DNA from: Streptomyces lucensis JCM 4490
GTDB lineage: Bacteria > Actinomycetota > Actinomycetes > Streptomycetales > Streptomycetaceae
Assembly: GCF_014650035.1 (NCBI RefSeq)
Contig: NZ_BMUE01000004.1
Coordinates: forward strand, 1-64,000
Length of the DNA: 64,000 nucleotides
Direction: 5' to 3'
This document shows positions 17,363 through 64,000 of the stretch, piece after piece; the stretch's first letter is position 1, and the number at the start of each line of letters is the position of its first letter. The notes below the pieces were generated by a model. It saw nothing but the letters and a program-made list of their open reading frames with translations. It had not been told where the DNA came from and did no database searches. The translations under genes were made by a program, and so were the position numbers.

Positions 17363-17742
17363 AGGCGGAGGCGTTGCTGTTCGGCGGGGTGGCGCTGTTC
17401 TTCGCCGGGTCCGCGGCACTGTACGGGGTGTGGTCGAAGGACGAGACGGGCACCACCGCGCTGGTCGTGGCGTGCGCGATGGCCGCGCTGATCGCGTTCT
17501 TCTGCCTGGTCCAGTACCGGCGCCGGGGCAGCCGCGCGCAGGACCGCACGGACGCGGACGTGGCGGACGGGGCCGGGCCGGTGGCGTTCTTCCCGGACGG
17601 CAGCGTGTGGCCGGTCGTCACCGCCCTCGGCTTCGCGGTGACGGCCACGGGCGTCGTCTACGGGCTGTGGCTGTTCCTCATCGGTCTGGGCGTTCTGGCG
17701 CGCGGCGTGTTCGGGCTGGTGTTCCAGTACGCGCACCGGTGA
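17359..17742 (+). CDS. ctaF: Cytochrome c oxidase subunit IV (CtaF-like)
   Basis: The 127-residue protein has about four hydrophobic segments and the actinobacterial CtaF features: [23 protein letters not shown] at the start and [18 protein letters not shown] before the third helix. Its ATG overlaps the ctaD stop (ATGA). It is an accessory membrane subunit of the aa3 oxidase. The last 65 bp overlap the convergent cytochrome b gene. Confidence 0.88.
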   Translation: MKAEALLFGGVALFFAGSAALYGVWSKDETGTTALVVACAMAALIAFFCLVQYRRRGSRAQDRTDADVADGAGPVAFFPDGSVWPVVTALGFAVTATGVVYGLWLFLIGLGVLARGVFGLVFQYAHR

Positions 17743-19171
17743 GCGGCCTGCGCGGGGCGCCGGGCCGGAAGGTCTCGACGGGTTCGTGGCCGCCCTCGTA
17801 GCCGCCGGTGACGTTCTGGGAGATCTCGCCGGTGGGCACGCCCTCGGCGAGGCGCTCGGCCTCGGCCGCCGTCAGGGCCCGGCACAGCCAGCGGGTGATC
17901 AGGAACGCGAGGACCGGCGCCACCACCAGCGCGATGCGGAACACCCAGGTCAGCACGTTGACGGAGACGCGGAAGGTCTGGCCGAGGATGTCGTTCGCGC
18001 CGGCCAGCAGCAGCACGCCGTACCAGACGGTGCCCGCGACTCCCAGACCGGTGCGCACGGGGCGCTCGCGCGGGCGGTCGCACAGGTGCCGCTCACGGCG
18101 CCACTCCCCCGTCAGCCGCTGCTCGGCGAACGGGTAGGCGTACAGCACGGCGAACAGCAGGCCGGGCAGGACGACGGCCGGGAGCAGCACGTTCCACATG
18201 AACGTGTGCCCGGCGACGGTCGTCTCCCACGGCGGTGCGAGCCGCAGCGCCCCCTCCAGGAAGCCGACGTACCAGTCGGGCTGGGAGCCGGTGGAGACCT
18301 GGTCGGGGCGGTAGGGGCCGTAGGTCCAGACGGGGTTGATCTGGGCGATGCCGGCGAGCAGCACCAGTACGCCGAAGACGGTCAGGGACAGGCCGGCCGA
18401 GGTCGTGGTGAAGTGCGGGAAGAGGGGCTTGCCGCGGACGTTGCGGTTGGTGCGGCCGGGGCCGCGCCACTGGGTGTGCTTGAGGTGGAACACCAGGATC
18501 AGGTGCACCGTCACCAAGGCGATGATGGCGCCGGGGAGCAGCAGGACGTGCGCGGGGTAGAGACGGGTGATGATCTCGTGTCCCGGAGCCTCGCCGCCGA
18601 AGACGAAGAAGGCCGCGTAGGTGCCGGCCACGGGGATCGACGTCATGATGCCCTGGGCGATGCGCAGCCCGGTGCCGGAGAGCAGGTCGTCGGGGAGCGA
18701 GTAACCGGCGAACCCCTCGGCGAGCGAGAGCATGAACAGGGTCACGCCGATGGCCCAGTTCAGTTCGCGGGGCCGGCGGAAGGCGCCGGTGAAGAAGATC
18801 CGCAGCATGTGCAGGCCGATGGCGGCGATGAAGACGAGCGCGGCCCAGTGGTGGGTCTGCCGCATGAGCAGGCCGCCGCGCACGTCGAAGCTGATGCGCA
18901 GGGTGGAGTCGAACGCCGCCGACATCCGCACCCCGTCCAGCGGCACGTAGCTGCCGGCGTAGACGACCTCGCGCATCTCCGGCTGGAAGAAGAACGTCAG
19001 CCACACACCGGTCAGGACCAGCACGATCAGGCTGTAGAGGGCGATCTCGCCGAGGAAGAAGGACCAGTGCTCGGGGAAGGCCTTGCGCAGCAGCGAGCCG
19101 CCCTCCACGACGGGCAGCCGGGCGTCGGCCGCGTCGGTGAGCCGCTCGGCGGCGCGACCGGCCCGGCTCAC
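17678..19171 (-). CDS. qcrB: Cytochrome bc1-type cytochrome b subunit (QcrB-like)
   Basis: The 497-residue membrane protein binds the two b haems: H107/H108 and H121 in RQTHHWAALVFIAAIGLHMLR, and H208 and H223 in YPAHVLLLPGAIIALVTVH. The quinol-site motif is PDWY instead of the common PEWY. The protein oxidises menaquinol within a bc1 complex. The Rieske (qcrA) and cytochrome c (qcrC) genes are not adjacent, so this is a solitary paralogue. The start overlaps the stop of the small upstream gene (ATGA at 19168-19171). The C-terminus beyond the helices is a hydrophilic Arg/Pro-rich tail whose coding region overlaps ctaF on the other strand. Confidence 0.92.
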   Translation of the reverse strand: MSRAGRAAERLTDAADARLPVVEGGSLLRKAFPEHWSFFLGEIALYSLIVLVLTGVWLTFFFQPEMREVVYAGSYVPLDGVRMSAAFDSTLRISFDVRGGLLMRQTHHWAALVFIAAIGLHMLRIFFTGAFRRPRELNWAIGVTLFMLSLAEGFAGYSLPDDLLSGTGLRIAQGIMTSIPVAGTYAAFFVFGGEAPGHEIITRLYPAHVLLLPGAIIALVTVHLILVFHLKHTQWRGPGRTNRNVRGKPLFPHFTTTSAGLSLTVFGVLVLLAGIAQINPVWTYGPYRPDQVSTGSQPDWYVGFLEGALRLAPPWETTVAGHTFMWNVLLPAVVLPGLLFAVLYAYPFAEQRLTGEWRRERHLCDRPRERPVRTGLGVAGTVWYGVLLLAGANDILGQTFRVSVNVLTWVFRIALVVAPVLAFLITRWLCRALTAAEAERLAEGVPTGEISQNVTGGYEGGHEPVETFRPGAPRRPLTGARTGTPARTRRAPERPDR

Positions 19172-19437
19172 GCGTCCTCCGCCGCGGCCCGCTCCACCTC
19201 GGCCTCCACCTCGGCCCGCGAGCGCCCCGTCTCCCTGGCGTACTCGCTCACCGCGGTCTGCACGTCCCGGGCCAGGTCGCGCCAGGCGCGCAGGGCGGTC
19301 TCGTAGGTGCCCGACTGGGCGCCCGTCATGCGCCGCTCGGCCGGCGGGCCGTAGGTGGTGCGCAGGTCCTCGACCATGGTGTGGGCCGCCTGTGCCGCAC
19401 GCTGTTTCTGCACCAGTTCTTCGAAGGTGTGTGCCAC
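19168..19437 (-). CDS. Small helical protein coupled to qcrB
   Basis: The 89-residue soluble, highly charged protein is rich in Ala, Glu and Arg and probably helical (AHTFEELVQKQRAAQAAHTM, then LARDVQTAVSEYARETG). The start is a GTG at 19437 with a poor ribosome site; ATG codon 21 is an alternative. The stop overlaps the cytochrome b start, so the two are translationally coupled. I do not recognise the family; the coupling suggests a link to the cytochrome b paralogue. Confidence 0.7.
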   Translation of the reverse strand: MAHTFEELVQKQRAAQAAHTMVEDLRTTYGPPAERRMTGAQSGTYETALRAWRDLARDVQTAVSEYARETGRSRAEVEAEVERAAAEDA

Positions 19438-19517
19438 ATCAACCGACCCTAGGCACGAGTGCCGCGGCGCGCCTCCCCAGCCTGCCCGAACGGCTCCCGC
19501 CCGCACCCGTGTGGGGG

Positions 19518-21947
19518 TCAGCCGGTGGGCACGAGGTCCGCCCAGACCTGCTTGCCGCCGCTGACCGGGATGGTGCCCCAGGCGTCGGACACGGCCTCCA
19601 CCAGGAGGATGCCCCGGCCGCCGGTGGCCTCCCAGCCGATGCTGGCGGGTTTCACGGGGCTGCGCGGCGAGGCGTCGGCGACGGCGAGCCGCAGCCGGTG
19701 GTTGACCAGGCTCATGTCCAGCCGGACCGGGCCGCCCGTGTGGACCAGGGCGTTGGTGACGAGTTCGGAGACGACCAGCAGGGCCGCGTCGAGGGTGTCC
19801 CGGTGCACGCCCCAGCCGCGCAGGGTCCGCCGGGTGAAGCGGCGGGCGTGCCGGACGGCCTCCGGCACCCGCCACACGGTCCAGCTCTCGCGCAACGGCC
19901 GTACGGCCATGCCGTCGTAGCGCATCAGCAGCAGGGCCACGTCGTCGCCGCGGTGGGCGCCGGTGAGCAGGGCGTCGGCGACCAGGCCGAGGTGGGCGGG
20001 GTCGGCGGCGGCCAGTGCCCGGGCGAGCCGGTCCATGCCGGCGTCGATGTCGGAGTCCGCGGACTCCACCAGGCCGTCGGTGGTCAGCGCGAGCACCGTG
20101 CCCGGCTGGAGCCGGAGCGGGGTCATCGGGAACTCGGCCTGGGCGAGCACGCCGAGCGGCGGGCCGCCCTCGGCCTGCACGATCTCGGCCGAGCCGTCGG
20201 GGTGGCGCAGCACGGGCTGCAGGTGGCCGGCGCGCACGCACCAGGCCGTGCCCTGCTCCATGTCGACCTCGACGTAGCCGCACGTCGCGAAGAGGTCGGT
20301 CTCCATGTCCAGCAGCAGCCGGTTGGCGTGCGCGACGACGACGTCCGGGGAGTGGCCCTCCGCGGCGTAGGCGCGCAGGGCGGTGCGCATCTGGCCCATC
20401 AGGGTGGCGGCGCCCGCGTTGTGCCCCTGCACGTCGCCGATGACGAAGGCGACGTGGTTGTCGGCGAGGGGGATCACGTCGTACCAGTCGCCGCCGACCT
20501 CCAGGCCCTGGGTGGTGGGCAGGTAGCGGGCGACGGCCACCGCGCCGGGCAGCCGGGGCAGGCGGCGGGGCAGCAGGGTGCGCTGGAGCATGCCGACGAG
20601 CTCGTGCTCGGCGTCGAAGGCGTGGGCGCGCAGCAGTGCCTGGCCGGTCAGGGCGGCACAGGCGGTGAGCAGGGCGCGTTCGTCGGGGGCGAAGTCGTGC
20701 GGGCGGTCCCAGCCGATCAGGCAGGCGCCGGCCATGCGGCCGCCGGCGGGCAGCGGCAGCACGGCGAGGCCGCCGGGGCCGACCTCGGCGAGGGCGGGCT
20801 CCAGCGGGCTGCCGGCGGGCCAGATGCGGGCCCGGCCCTCGCGCAGTGCGGCGGCCAGGGTGGGCATGGCGCGCACCGGCGCGTCGGGCCACTCGGAGCG
20901 CCACTCGCTGCGCCACACCTCCGGCCAGGACTCGGGTTCGGGCGGGTCGAGGACGGTGACCACGAGCCGGTCGTTCTCCAGTTCGGCCAGGGCGATCCGG
21001 TCGGCCTTCAGCGGCTTGCGCAGGGCGGCGACGACGGCCTGGCCCACGTCCTTGACGGTGCCGGCGGTCGCCAGTGAGGCGGCCAGGCGCTGCACGCGGG
21101 CCACGTCGGTGACGTCGGAGCGCAGGGTGGAGGCGTCGGCGACGGTGCCGACGAGCCGGGCCGGGCGGCCGTCCCCGGCGGGCAGCAGCCGGCCGCGCAG
21201 CCTCAGCCACTTGGGCGGGCCGGAGGGCTGCAGGATGCGGAACTCCAGTTCCCGGTCACCGATGGACATGTGGTCGGCCTCGACGACGGACATCAGCGCG
21301 GGCAGGTCCTCGGGCACGGTCTGTCCGAGCAGGGTCTCCACGCGGCCGTCGAAGCCGTCCCGGCCGATCGCGAACAGCCGCAGGATGTCGTCACCGACCT
21401 CGACCCGGCCGCTGTCCATGGCCAGGCTGAACGTGTCGGGGGGCAGCTCGCCGGTGTCCTCGGCGACGGCCTGCGGCGGGGCGGGTACGGCGATCGCGCG
21501 GGTGATCAGCTCCAGGCAGGCCCGGTCGTCGCCGTCGAAGCCGCCGGGGTGCTCGCTGATCGCCAGCAGACAGCCCGCGCCCGCCGGGCCGAGCGGCAGG
21601 ACGGCCAGGGAGAAGTCGCCGGACGGGGTGCGCCGCGCCTCGGGGCAGGCGGCCAGTTCCTCGGGGCCGAGCCACACCGGCCGGCCGCGGCGGTGGGCCT
21701 CGGCGACCGGGGAGACGCCCGTGGCCGGATAGCCGTCCCGCAGCCCGTAAAGGGTGCGCGGCAGGCCGGCCGACTCGGCGAGGTTCAGGTGGGAGGGGTC
21801 GTCGCCCGGCGTGTAGACCCCGGTGAAGGCGGCCCTCGCGAACACGAGGGCCTGTTCGAGGACGCGACGCAGCCGGTCGGCGGTGGCGGGTGACGCCATG
21901 AGGGACGCGAGGGCGGCTCCAGCACGTTCCGCCCTCGTGCTGCTCAC
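19518..21947 (-). CDS. GAF-PAS-GAF SpoIIE phosphatase with C-terminal HATPase domain
   Basis: The ~809-residue signalling protein belongs to the stress/sigma-factor partner-switching class. An N-terminal GAF-like region (about 15-155), a PAS-like region (about 175-285) and a second GAF region (about 295-450) precede a PP2C/SpoIIE domain (about 480-680). That domain has GGDWYDVIPL, VIGDVQGHNAGAA, TDGLVES and HRGDDVALLLM metal-site aspartates. The final ~110 residues are an RsbW-type ATPase with ELVTNALVHT (N box) and GGRGILLVEAVSDAWG (G box). It could both phosphorylate and dephosphorylate an anti-anti-sigma factor; none is encoded nearby. The GTG at 21947 has GAGGG upstream; the longer frame from 21968 has no ribosome site. 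Confidence 0.92.
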   Translation of the reverse strand: MSSTRAERAGAALASLMASPATADRLRRVLEQALVFARAAFTGVYTPGDDPSHLNLAESAGLPRTLYGLRDGYPATGVSPVAEAHRRGRPVWLGPEELAACPEARRTPSGDFSLAVLPLGPAGAGCLLAISEHPGGFDGDDRACLELITRAIAVPAPPQAVAEDTGELPPDTFSLAMDSGRVEVGDDILRLFAIGRDGFDGRVETLLGQTVPEDLPALMSVVEADHMSIGDRELEFRILQPSGPPKWLRLRGRLLPAGDGRPARLVGTVADASTLRSDVTDVARVQRLAASLATAGTVKDVGQAVVAALRKPLKADRIALAELENDRLVVTVLDPPEPESWPEVWRSEWRSEWPDAPVRAMPTLAAALREGRARIWPAGSPLEPALAEVGPGGLAVLPLPAGGRMAGACLIGWDRPHDFAPDERALLTACAALTGQALLRAHAFDAEHELVGMLQRTLLPRRLPRLPGAVAVARYLPTTQGLEVGGDWYDVIPLADNHVAFVIGDVQGHNAGAATLMGQMRTALRAYAAEGHSPDVVVAHANRLLLDMETDLFATCGYVEVDMEQGTAWCVRAGHLQPVLRHPDGSAEIVQAEGGPPLGVLAQAEFPMTPLRLQPGTVLALTTDGLVESADSDIDAGMDRLARALAAADPAHLGLVADALLTGAHRGDDVALLLMRYDGMAVRPLRESWTVWRVPEAVRHARRFTRRTLRGWGVHRDTLDAALLVVSELVTNALVHTGGPVRLDMSLVNHRLRLAVADASPRSPVKPASIGWEATGGRGILLVEAVSDAWGTIPVSGGKQVWADLVPTG

Positions 21948-22113
21948 CGCGACGCCCTCACTGACCACGTCGCCATTACAGCGCGGATGAGCCGCCTGCG
22001 CAGCCCCTGCGACCGTACGCGGGCACCGGCCGGGGGCCGCGGGCCGCGACGGGCGGCCGGGGGCGTGGGGGCCCGGGGTGGGCCGGCAGTGGTGGGTCCG
22101 CCCCGGGCGCGGC

Positions 22114-22686
22114 TCACACCGGATCCGCGGCGCGCACGGCGCCGGCCGGCGGCCCGTCCGCGCCCGGTTCGCCGGCGCCGGTGGAGATGACCAGCATCCT
22201 CGTCACCGAGCCGTCGTCCCCGACGACGTCCTTGACGTGCCGGAAGCCCAGGCGGCGGGAGAGGGCGAGGCTGGCGGTGTTCTCCGCGCCCACCATGCCG
22301 TACGCCTCCGTGAGCCCGAGGTCGTCGGCGGCGTGCCGGAGCAGGCCGCGCACGGCCTCGCCGCCCAGTCCGCGCCCCCAGTGGGCGGGCAGGAGCGCCG
22401 CGACCAGCTCGTGGCCGTCGACGTTGCCGGTCGGCTTGATCTCGGCGTGGCCGACGTAGGTGCCGTCCAGCCACAGCCCCCACACGTCGAACCGGCGCTG
22501 CGGGTACACGTCGGTGAGGATGGCGCGGAACAGCTCGCGGACCTGGGGTTCGGGCACGAGGTCCTGCCCCATCCAGCGGCACACCTCCGCGTCGCGCAGC
22601 AGGCCGACGAAGACGTCCTCGTGCTCGGGCCGGTAGGGGAGGAAGTGCAGGCGTTCGGTTCGCAGTTCAGGGGTCGTGGCGTTCAT
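22114..22686 (-). CDS. GNAT acetyltransferase
   Basis: The 190-residue protein has the RimJ/RimL-like GNAT pattern: LRTERLHFLPYRPEHEDVF at the start, the acetyl-CoA loop HWGRGLGGEAVRGLLRHA, and GAENTASLALSRRLGFRHV near the end. The start at 22686 has GAGGAG. It lies 129 bp downstream of the MbtH gene on the same strand, so it could be read from the NRPS transcript, but nothing ties it to the peptide. It may simply be the first gene outside the cluster. Confidence 0.85.
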   Translation of the reverse strand: MNATTPELRTERLHFLPYRPEHEDVFVGLLRDAEVCRWMGQDLVPEPQVRELFRAILTDVYPQRRFDVWGLWLDGTYVGHAEIKPTGNVDGHELVAALLPAHWGRGLGGEAVRGLLRHAADDLGLTEAYGMVGAENTASLALSRRLGFRHVKDVVGDDGSVTRMLVISTGAGEPGADGPPAGAVRAADPV

Positions 22687-22815
22687 GGCGGGCTCCTCGG
22701 ATGTGGTGCGGTGTGGCGGGGGCCGAGGGCGGTGGGGCGCCAAGGGCGGTGGGGGTGACGGGCCGGCGGAGGCCGTGGGACGGCCTCCGCCGGGCGTGCC
22801 GGTGGTGCCGGCCGG

Positions 22816-23019
22816 TCAGGCGCCGGCGTTCTCCATGCGCTCGCGCAGGCTCTTCGGGCGCATGTCGGTCCAGACCTCGTCGACGTAGGCGGAGCACTCG
22901 GCCTCGGTGCCCTCCTTGCCGACGGGCTGCCAGCCGGCGGGGACCTCGACGTCGGCGGGCCAGAGGGAGTACTGCTCCTCGTCGTTGCGCAGCACCTGGT
23001 AGCGGGTGTTCTCGTTCAT
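22816..23019 (-). CDS. MbtH-like NRPS chaperone
   Basis: The 67-residue protein has the whole MbtH signature: NDEEQYSLWPADVEVPAGW (residues 12-30, with the three conserved tryptophans), then YVDEVWTDMRPKSLRE. MbtH proteins bind adenylation domains and are often needed for their folding and activity. It lies 173 bp downstream of the second NRPS gene on the same strand and has its own AAGGAACGAG ribosome site. A strong hairpin lies between the two genes. Confidence 0.96.
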   Translation of the reverse strand: MNENTRYQVLRNDEEQYSLWPADVEVPAGWQPVGKEGTEAECSAYVDEVWTDMRPKSLRERMENAGA

Positions 23020-23141
23020 GTCTCGTTCCTTGTCGCTCGGCCGATGGTTCCGGGTGGTCGCGGTCTCGTCTGGTGCGGTCGTCTGGTCGAGTGCCGCCGC
23101 CGCCGGGTGCGGCGGCGGTCGGGGGCGCGGCGGGGAGCGGG

Positions 23142-23167
23142 GCCCGGGCCGGGGGGCCGGCCCGGGC
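23142..23167 (-). terminator. Intercistronic GC stem-loop between NRPS B and mbtH
   Basis: GCCCGGGCCGG and its complement form a perfect 11-bp stem with a GGGG loop. A second, mutually exclusive hairpin (GGGCGG-TG-CCGCCC) overlaps its right arm at 23164-23177. It sits 26 bp after the NRPS stop. It may partly terminate or protect the long NRPS mRNA while mbtH is read at a different level. Confidence 0.55.
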
Positions 23168-23192
23168 GGTGCCGCCCGGGGGACGGGGTGTG

Positions 23193-43103
<19,911 letters not shown>

Positions 43104-43116
43104 GGTCGTCGGGTCC

Positions 43117-62052
<18,936 letters not shown>

Positions 62053-62467
62053 GGGTGAAGTCCTTTGGAGAGCGGGACGATGCGGCGCGGGCCGCACGTG
62101 CGGGCACGGGTGGCCGCGGCCCACCGCGCGGGCTGGAGCGAGAGACGTACCGGGTGAGCGCGACGCGACGGCGCGTGCCGGGTGCTCGGACGGGCGGGCG
62201 GGCGGATCCGGGGGCGGGCCGGCGAGGCGTACGGGGGCCGGCGGCCGGCCGGGGGCCGGTCGCGGACCGGCGCCGTGGCCGGAACTCGCCCGGCGGACCG
62301 GAGTGGACAGGCGGGAACCGGCCGCGGACCCGCCCGCGAGCCACCGCCGGCGCGCCGGCCGCGACGCGCCGGAGCCGGAACGGTTCCGGCACGCCGGCCG
62401 GACGGCCGGCGACCGGTACCGCCCCGGCCGGCCTCTGCCGGACCGGACCGGGCGGCGCGGTGCCGGT
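62053..62467 (-). promoter_or_regulatory. 415-bp GC-rich leader between the PBP-TE gene and NRPS A
   Basis: No gene is seen here. The stretch is exceptionally GC-rich and full of CCGGCC-type words. It holds a perfect palindrome at 62374-62390 and another (CCGGCCG-GA-CGGCCGG) a little to its right. Its length suggests it carries the promoter or leader for the NRPS genes, but I found no convincing -10/-35 pair. Confidence 0.4.
62374..62390. promoter_or_regulatory. 17-bp perfect palindrome upstream of NRPS A
   Basis: GCCGGAAC and GTTCCGGC flank a single G. It lies 78 bp beyond the PBP-TE stop and about 320 bp upstream of the NRPS A start. It could be an operator for the NRPS promoter or a terminator stem for the PBP-TE transcript. 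Confidence 0.4.
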
Positions 62468-63820
62468 TCAGCCGTCGGCGGTACGGCGTGCCGTGCGCCC
62501 GGAGATCTGCACCCGTTCGACGACGCCGGTGACGGGGTCGCGGTGGAAGCGTCCGCCGGGTTCGCGGCGTCCGGTGGCCGGATCGAGCAGGTCGCAGGAC
62601 AGGTCGGCGTAGCAGACCAGCGGGATGGGCGGGTCGCCGTCCACGGACAGGGCCGGCGAGCCGTCCGGCCCCGGCGCGACGCGGTACGTCGTGCCGCCGT
62701 TGCGGTAGGTGCCGGCGCACTCGGGGAGTTCGACGGGGCGCCCGCGGTCGGCGGCGCGGGCGCCCGCGGGTATCCGTTTCCCGGTCAGCGCGGAGAGCTC
62801 CGCGGCGAGGTCGTGCCAGAGGGCGGTCGCGCCCCCGGCGTTGCCGGTGAAGGCGACCACGACGCCGCTCTCCGGGTCGGCCCGCAGGTGGCAGGACGTG
62901 CCCTGGGCGTTTCCGTCATGGCCGCACCACACACGTCCGTCCCGCTGGTACAGGGCGAGTCCGGGGCCCCAGCCGTCGGCCAGCGTGCCGGGGCCGGCGG
63001 CGGGCTCGGCGCGGCGCATCTCCTTGGCGACGGCAGGCGGCAGCAGGTCCGAGGAGCCGATCAGCGCCTGCCCGAAGGCGGCCAGGTCGAGGGCGCTGCC
63101 GAGGAGTGCGCCGGCCGGCGCCTCCAGGGGCGCGAGGTTCTGCCGGGCCGCACGGGCCCGTCCGGTCGCGGTGTTGACCGCGTGCCCGGCGGCGACGGGA
63201 CGCGCCGAGGTGGCGTGGCCGATGAACGCGGGTGCCGTGCCGAGGGGTTCGAGGAGCAGCGCGCGGACCGCGTCGTGCCAGGCCATGCCGGTGACCGTCT
63301 CCACCAGGCGTCCGGCGGCGACGTACCCGGCGTTGGAGTAGGAGAAGCCGGTCCCCGGCGCGAACAGCGCGTCCCGGGCGGTGCAGACGGCCGCGAGGTA
63401 ACGGGTGGCGGTGGTCGCGGCGGCGGTGTCCGAGTCGGGCCCGGTGGGCAGTCCGCCGGTGTGGCTGAGGAGGTGACGGATCGTCACCTCGGGTATGGAG
63501 CGCAGCTCGGGGAGGTGGCGGGCCGCGGGCTCGTCCAGGTCCAGGTCCCCGTCGTCGGCGAGGAGCAGGACGAGCGCGGCGGTGTAGGGCTTGGTGAGCG
63601 ACCCCAGGGGGACCGCCGTGTTCTCGGTCATGGGGCTGCCGGTGGTGACGTCGGCCGTGCCGGTGTGCAGGGTGATGACGTCGGTGCCGGTGTCCAGGGC
63701 CAGTTGGGCGCCGGGTACCCGGTGGGTCCGGGCGAGCGCGTCGAGTCGGCCCTGCAGTTCCCGGCGTAACGGGGACGGTGTCCTGGGTGCGGCTGGAGCG
63801 GCGGGGATGGTGTACGGCAT
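62468..63820 (-). CDS. Stand-alone PBP-type thioesterase (peptide cyclase, SurE-like)
   Basis: This 450-residue serine hydrolase has the class C beta-lactamase / penicillin-binding-protein fold. The nucleophile motif is S74-L-T-K77 (GSLTKPYT), the second motif Y161-S-N163 (FSYSNAGY), and the third H301-D-G (GHDGNAQG). The last ~100 residues (from about 350) look like the small lipocalin-like domain of SurE-family enzymes ([15 protein letters not shown]). There is no signal peptide, so it works in the cytoplasm, unlike a true PBP. Known relatives (SurE, MannK-type, Ulm16, WolJ) take a peptide with a C-terminal D residue from the last NRPS carrier and close it head to tail. That matches this cluster, where the final module ends in an E domain and no thioesterase is present. 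Leu18 is a TTA codon. Confidence 0.88.
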   Translation of the reverse strand: MPYTIPAAPAAPRTPSPLRRELQGRLDALARTHRVPGAQLALDTGTDVITLHTGTADVTTGSPMTENTAVPLGSLTKPYTAALVLLLADDGDLDLDEPAARHLPELRSIPEVTIRHLLSHTGGLPTGPDSDTAAATTATRYLAAVCTARDALFAPGTGFSYSNAGYVAAGRLVETVTGMAWHDAVRALLLEPLGTAPAFIGHATSARPVAAGHAVNTATGRARAARQNLAPLEAPAGALLGSALDLAAFGQALIGSSDLLPPAVAKEMRRAEPAAGPGTLADGWGPGLALYQRDGRVWCGHDGNAQGTSCHLRADPESGVVVAFTGNAGGATALWHDLAAELSALTGKRIPAGARAADRGRPVELPECAGTYRNGGTTYRVAPGPDGSPALSVDGDPPIPLVCYADLSCDLLDPATGRREPGGRFHRDPVTGVVERVQISGRTARRTADG

Positions 63821-63923
63821 GGGAAGGGGACTCCCGGTGGTATGGGTCTCGTGTGCGGGATGCCGGTACGGCCCGTGGACGAGCGGCGTGCGGGCCGGCC
63901 GGAGGCGCGAGTGCGCGCGCGGG

Positions 63924-64000
63924 TTACGGTCTGCCGGCCTCGACGGGCAGGTGCCGTACGCCGACGATGACGGCCGGGTTCTGGTAGGTGACGTCCTCGT
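63924..64000 (-). CDS. C-terminus of a larger protein, possibly cytochrome P450
   Basis: An open frame enters from the right edge and ends at TAA (63924-63926). The visible 24 residues read EDVTYQNPAVIVGVRHLPV and then EAGRP. The pattern of a short beta strand followed by G-x-R-x-LPV resembles the C-terminal end of actinobacterial cytochrome P450s. It lies 103 bp upstream of the PBP-TE on the same strand, so a tailoring oxidase would make sense. With so few residues, this is only a suggestion. Confidence 0.4.
   Translation of the reverse strand, partial: EDVTYQNPAVIVGVRHLPVEAGRP

Noticed and set aside
22114..22686. The GNAT as an N-acetylating tailoring enzyme of the peptide
   Set aside because: It lies beyond mbtH with a 129-bp gap, and a head-to-tail ring would leave no free N-terminus. 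It is better treated as a neighbouring gene until tested.

Overview
The window is high-GC actinobacterial DNA, almost certainly from a Streptomyces. The signs are extreme third-position GC, duplicated aa3/bc respiratory genes, a multidomain SpoIIE phosphatase with an anti-sigma-type ATPase domain, a DUF6479 protein, an MbtH protein next to giant NRPS genes, and a very rare TTA codon in a biosynthetic gene. It splits into an ordinary chromosomal left part (1-22.7 kb) and a non-ribosomal peptide cluster (22.8-64 kb) that runs past the right edge.

Left part. The window opens inside a ctaD gene (cytochrome c oxidase subunit I), translationally coupled to a small membrane protein. Next come a zinc alcohol dehydrogenase, divergent from a secreted beta-propeller protein with an HxlR-like palindrome between them; a TetM/OtrA-type ribosomal protection GTPase; and an XdhC-type molybdoenzyme maturation factor. 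A leftward gene string (13.6 to 7.2 kb) holds a GlcD/GlcF-type FAD plus Fe-S oxidoreductase, an enolase-superfamily enzyme, an SDR, a metallophosphoesterase and a GNAT. It is divergent from a MarR regulator with a 26-bp near-perfect operator in the shared promoter region. An isochorismatase-like hydrolase, two small proteins, a second ctaD with ctaF, a convergent qcrB-like gene with a small partner, and the SpoIIE phosphatase follow.

Right part. Everything is on the minus strand and is read from right to left: the C-terminus of a possible cytochrome P450 at the edge, a stand-alone penicillin-binding-protein-type thioesterase (PBP-TE), NRPS A (6,311 aa, modules 1-5), NRPS B (6,636 aa, modules 6-10), then an MbtH-like protein. 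NRPS A starts with an adenylation domain (no starter condensation domain, so no sign of lipidation). NRPS B ends in an epimerization domain and has no thioesterase. All ten carrier serines, nine condensation motifs and six epimerase motifs are intact. Every condensation domain type (LCL or DCL) agrees with the presence or absence of an upstream epimerase.

The reading is a decapeptide, L-D-D-D-L-D-L-D-L-D, with Val at 3 and 9 and Thr at 7. Three positions (1, 5, 10) share a hydrophobic/aromatic-like code, and four (2, 4, 6, 8) have codes I cannot assign. The separate PBP-TE would join the D residue 10 to the L residue 1 head to tail, as known for SurE-type enzymes. This predicted cyclic decapeptide, a repeat-bearing adenylation domain in module 2, and a TTA codon that could place the cyclase alone under bldA control are the most interesting content. 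I do not recognise the product as a known compound, but could not search.
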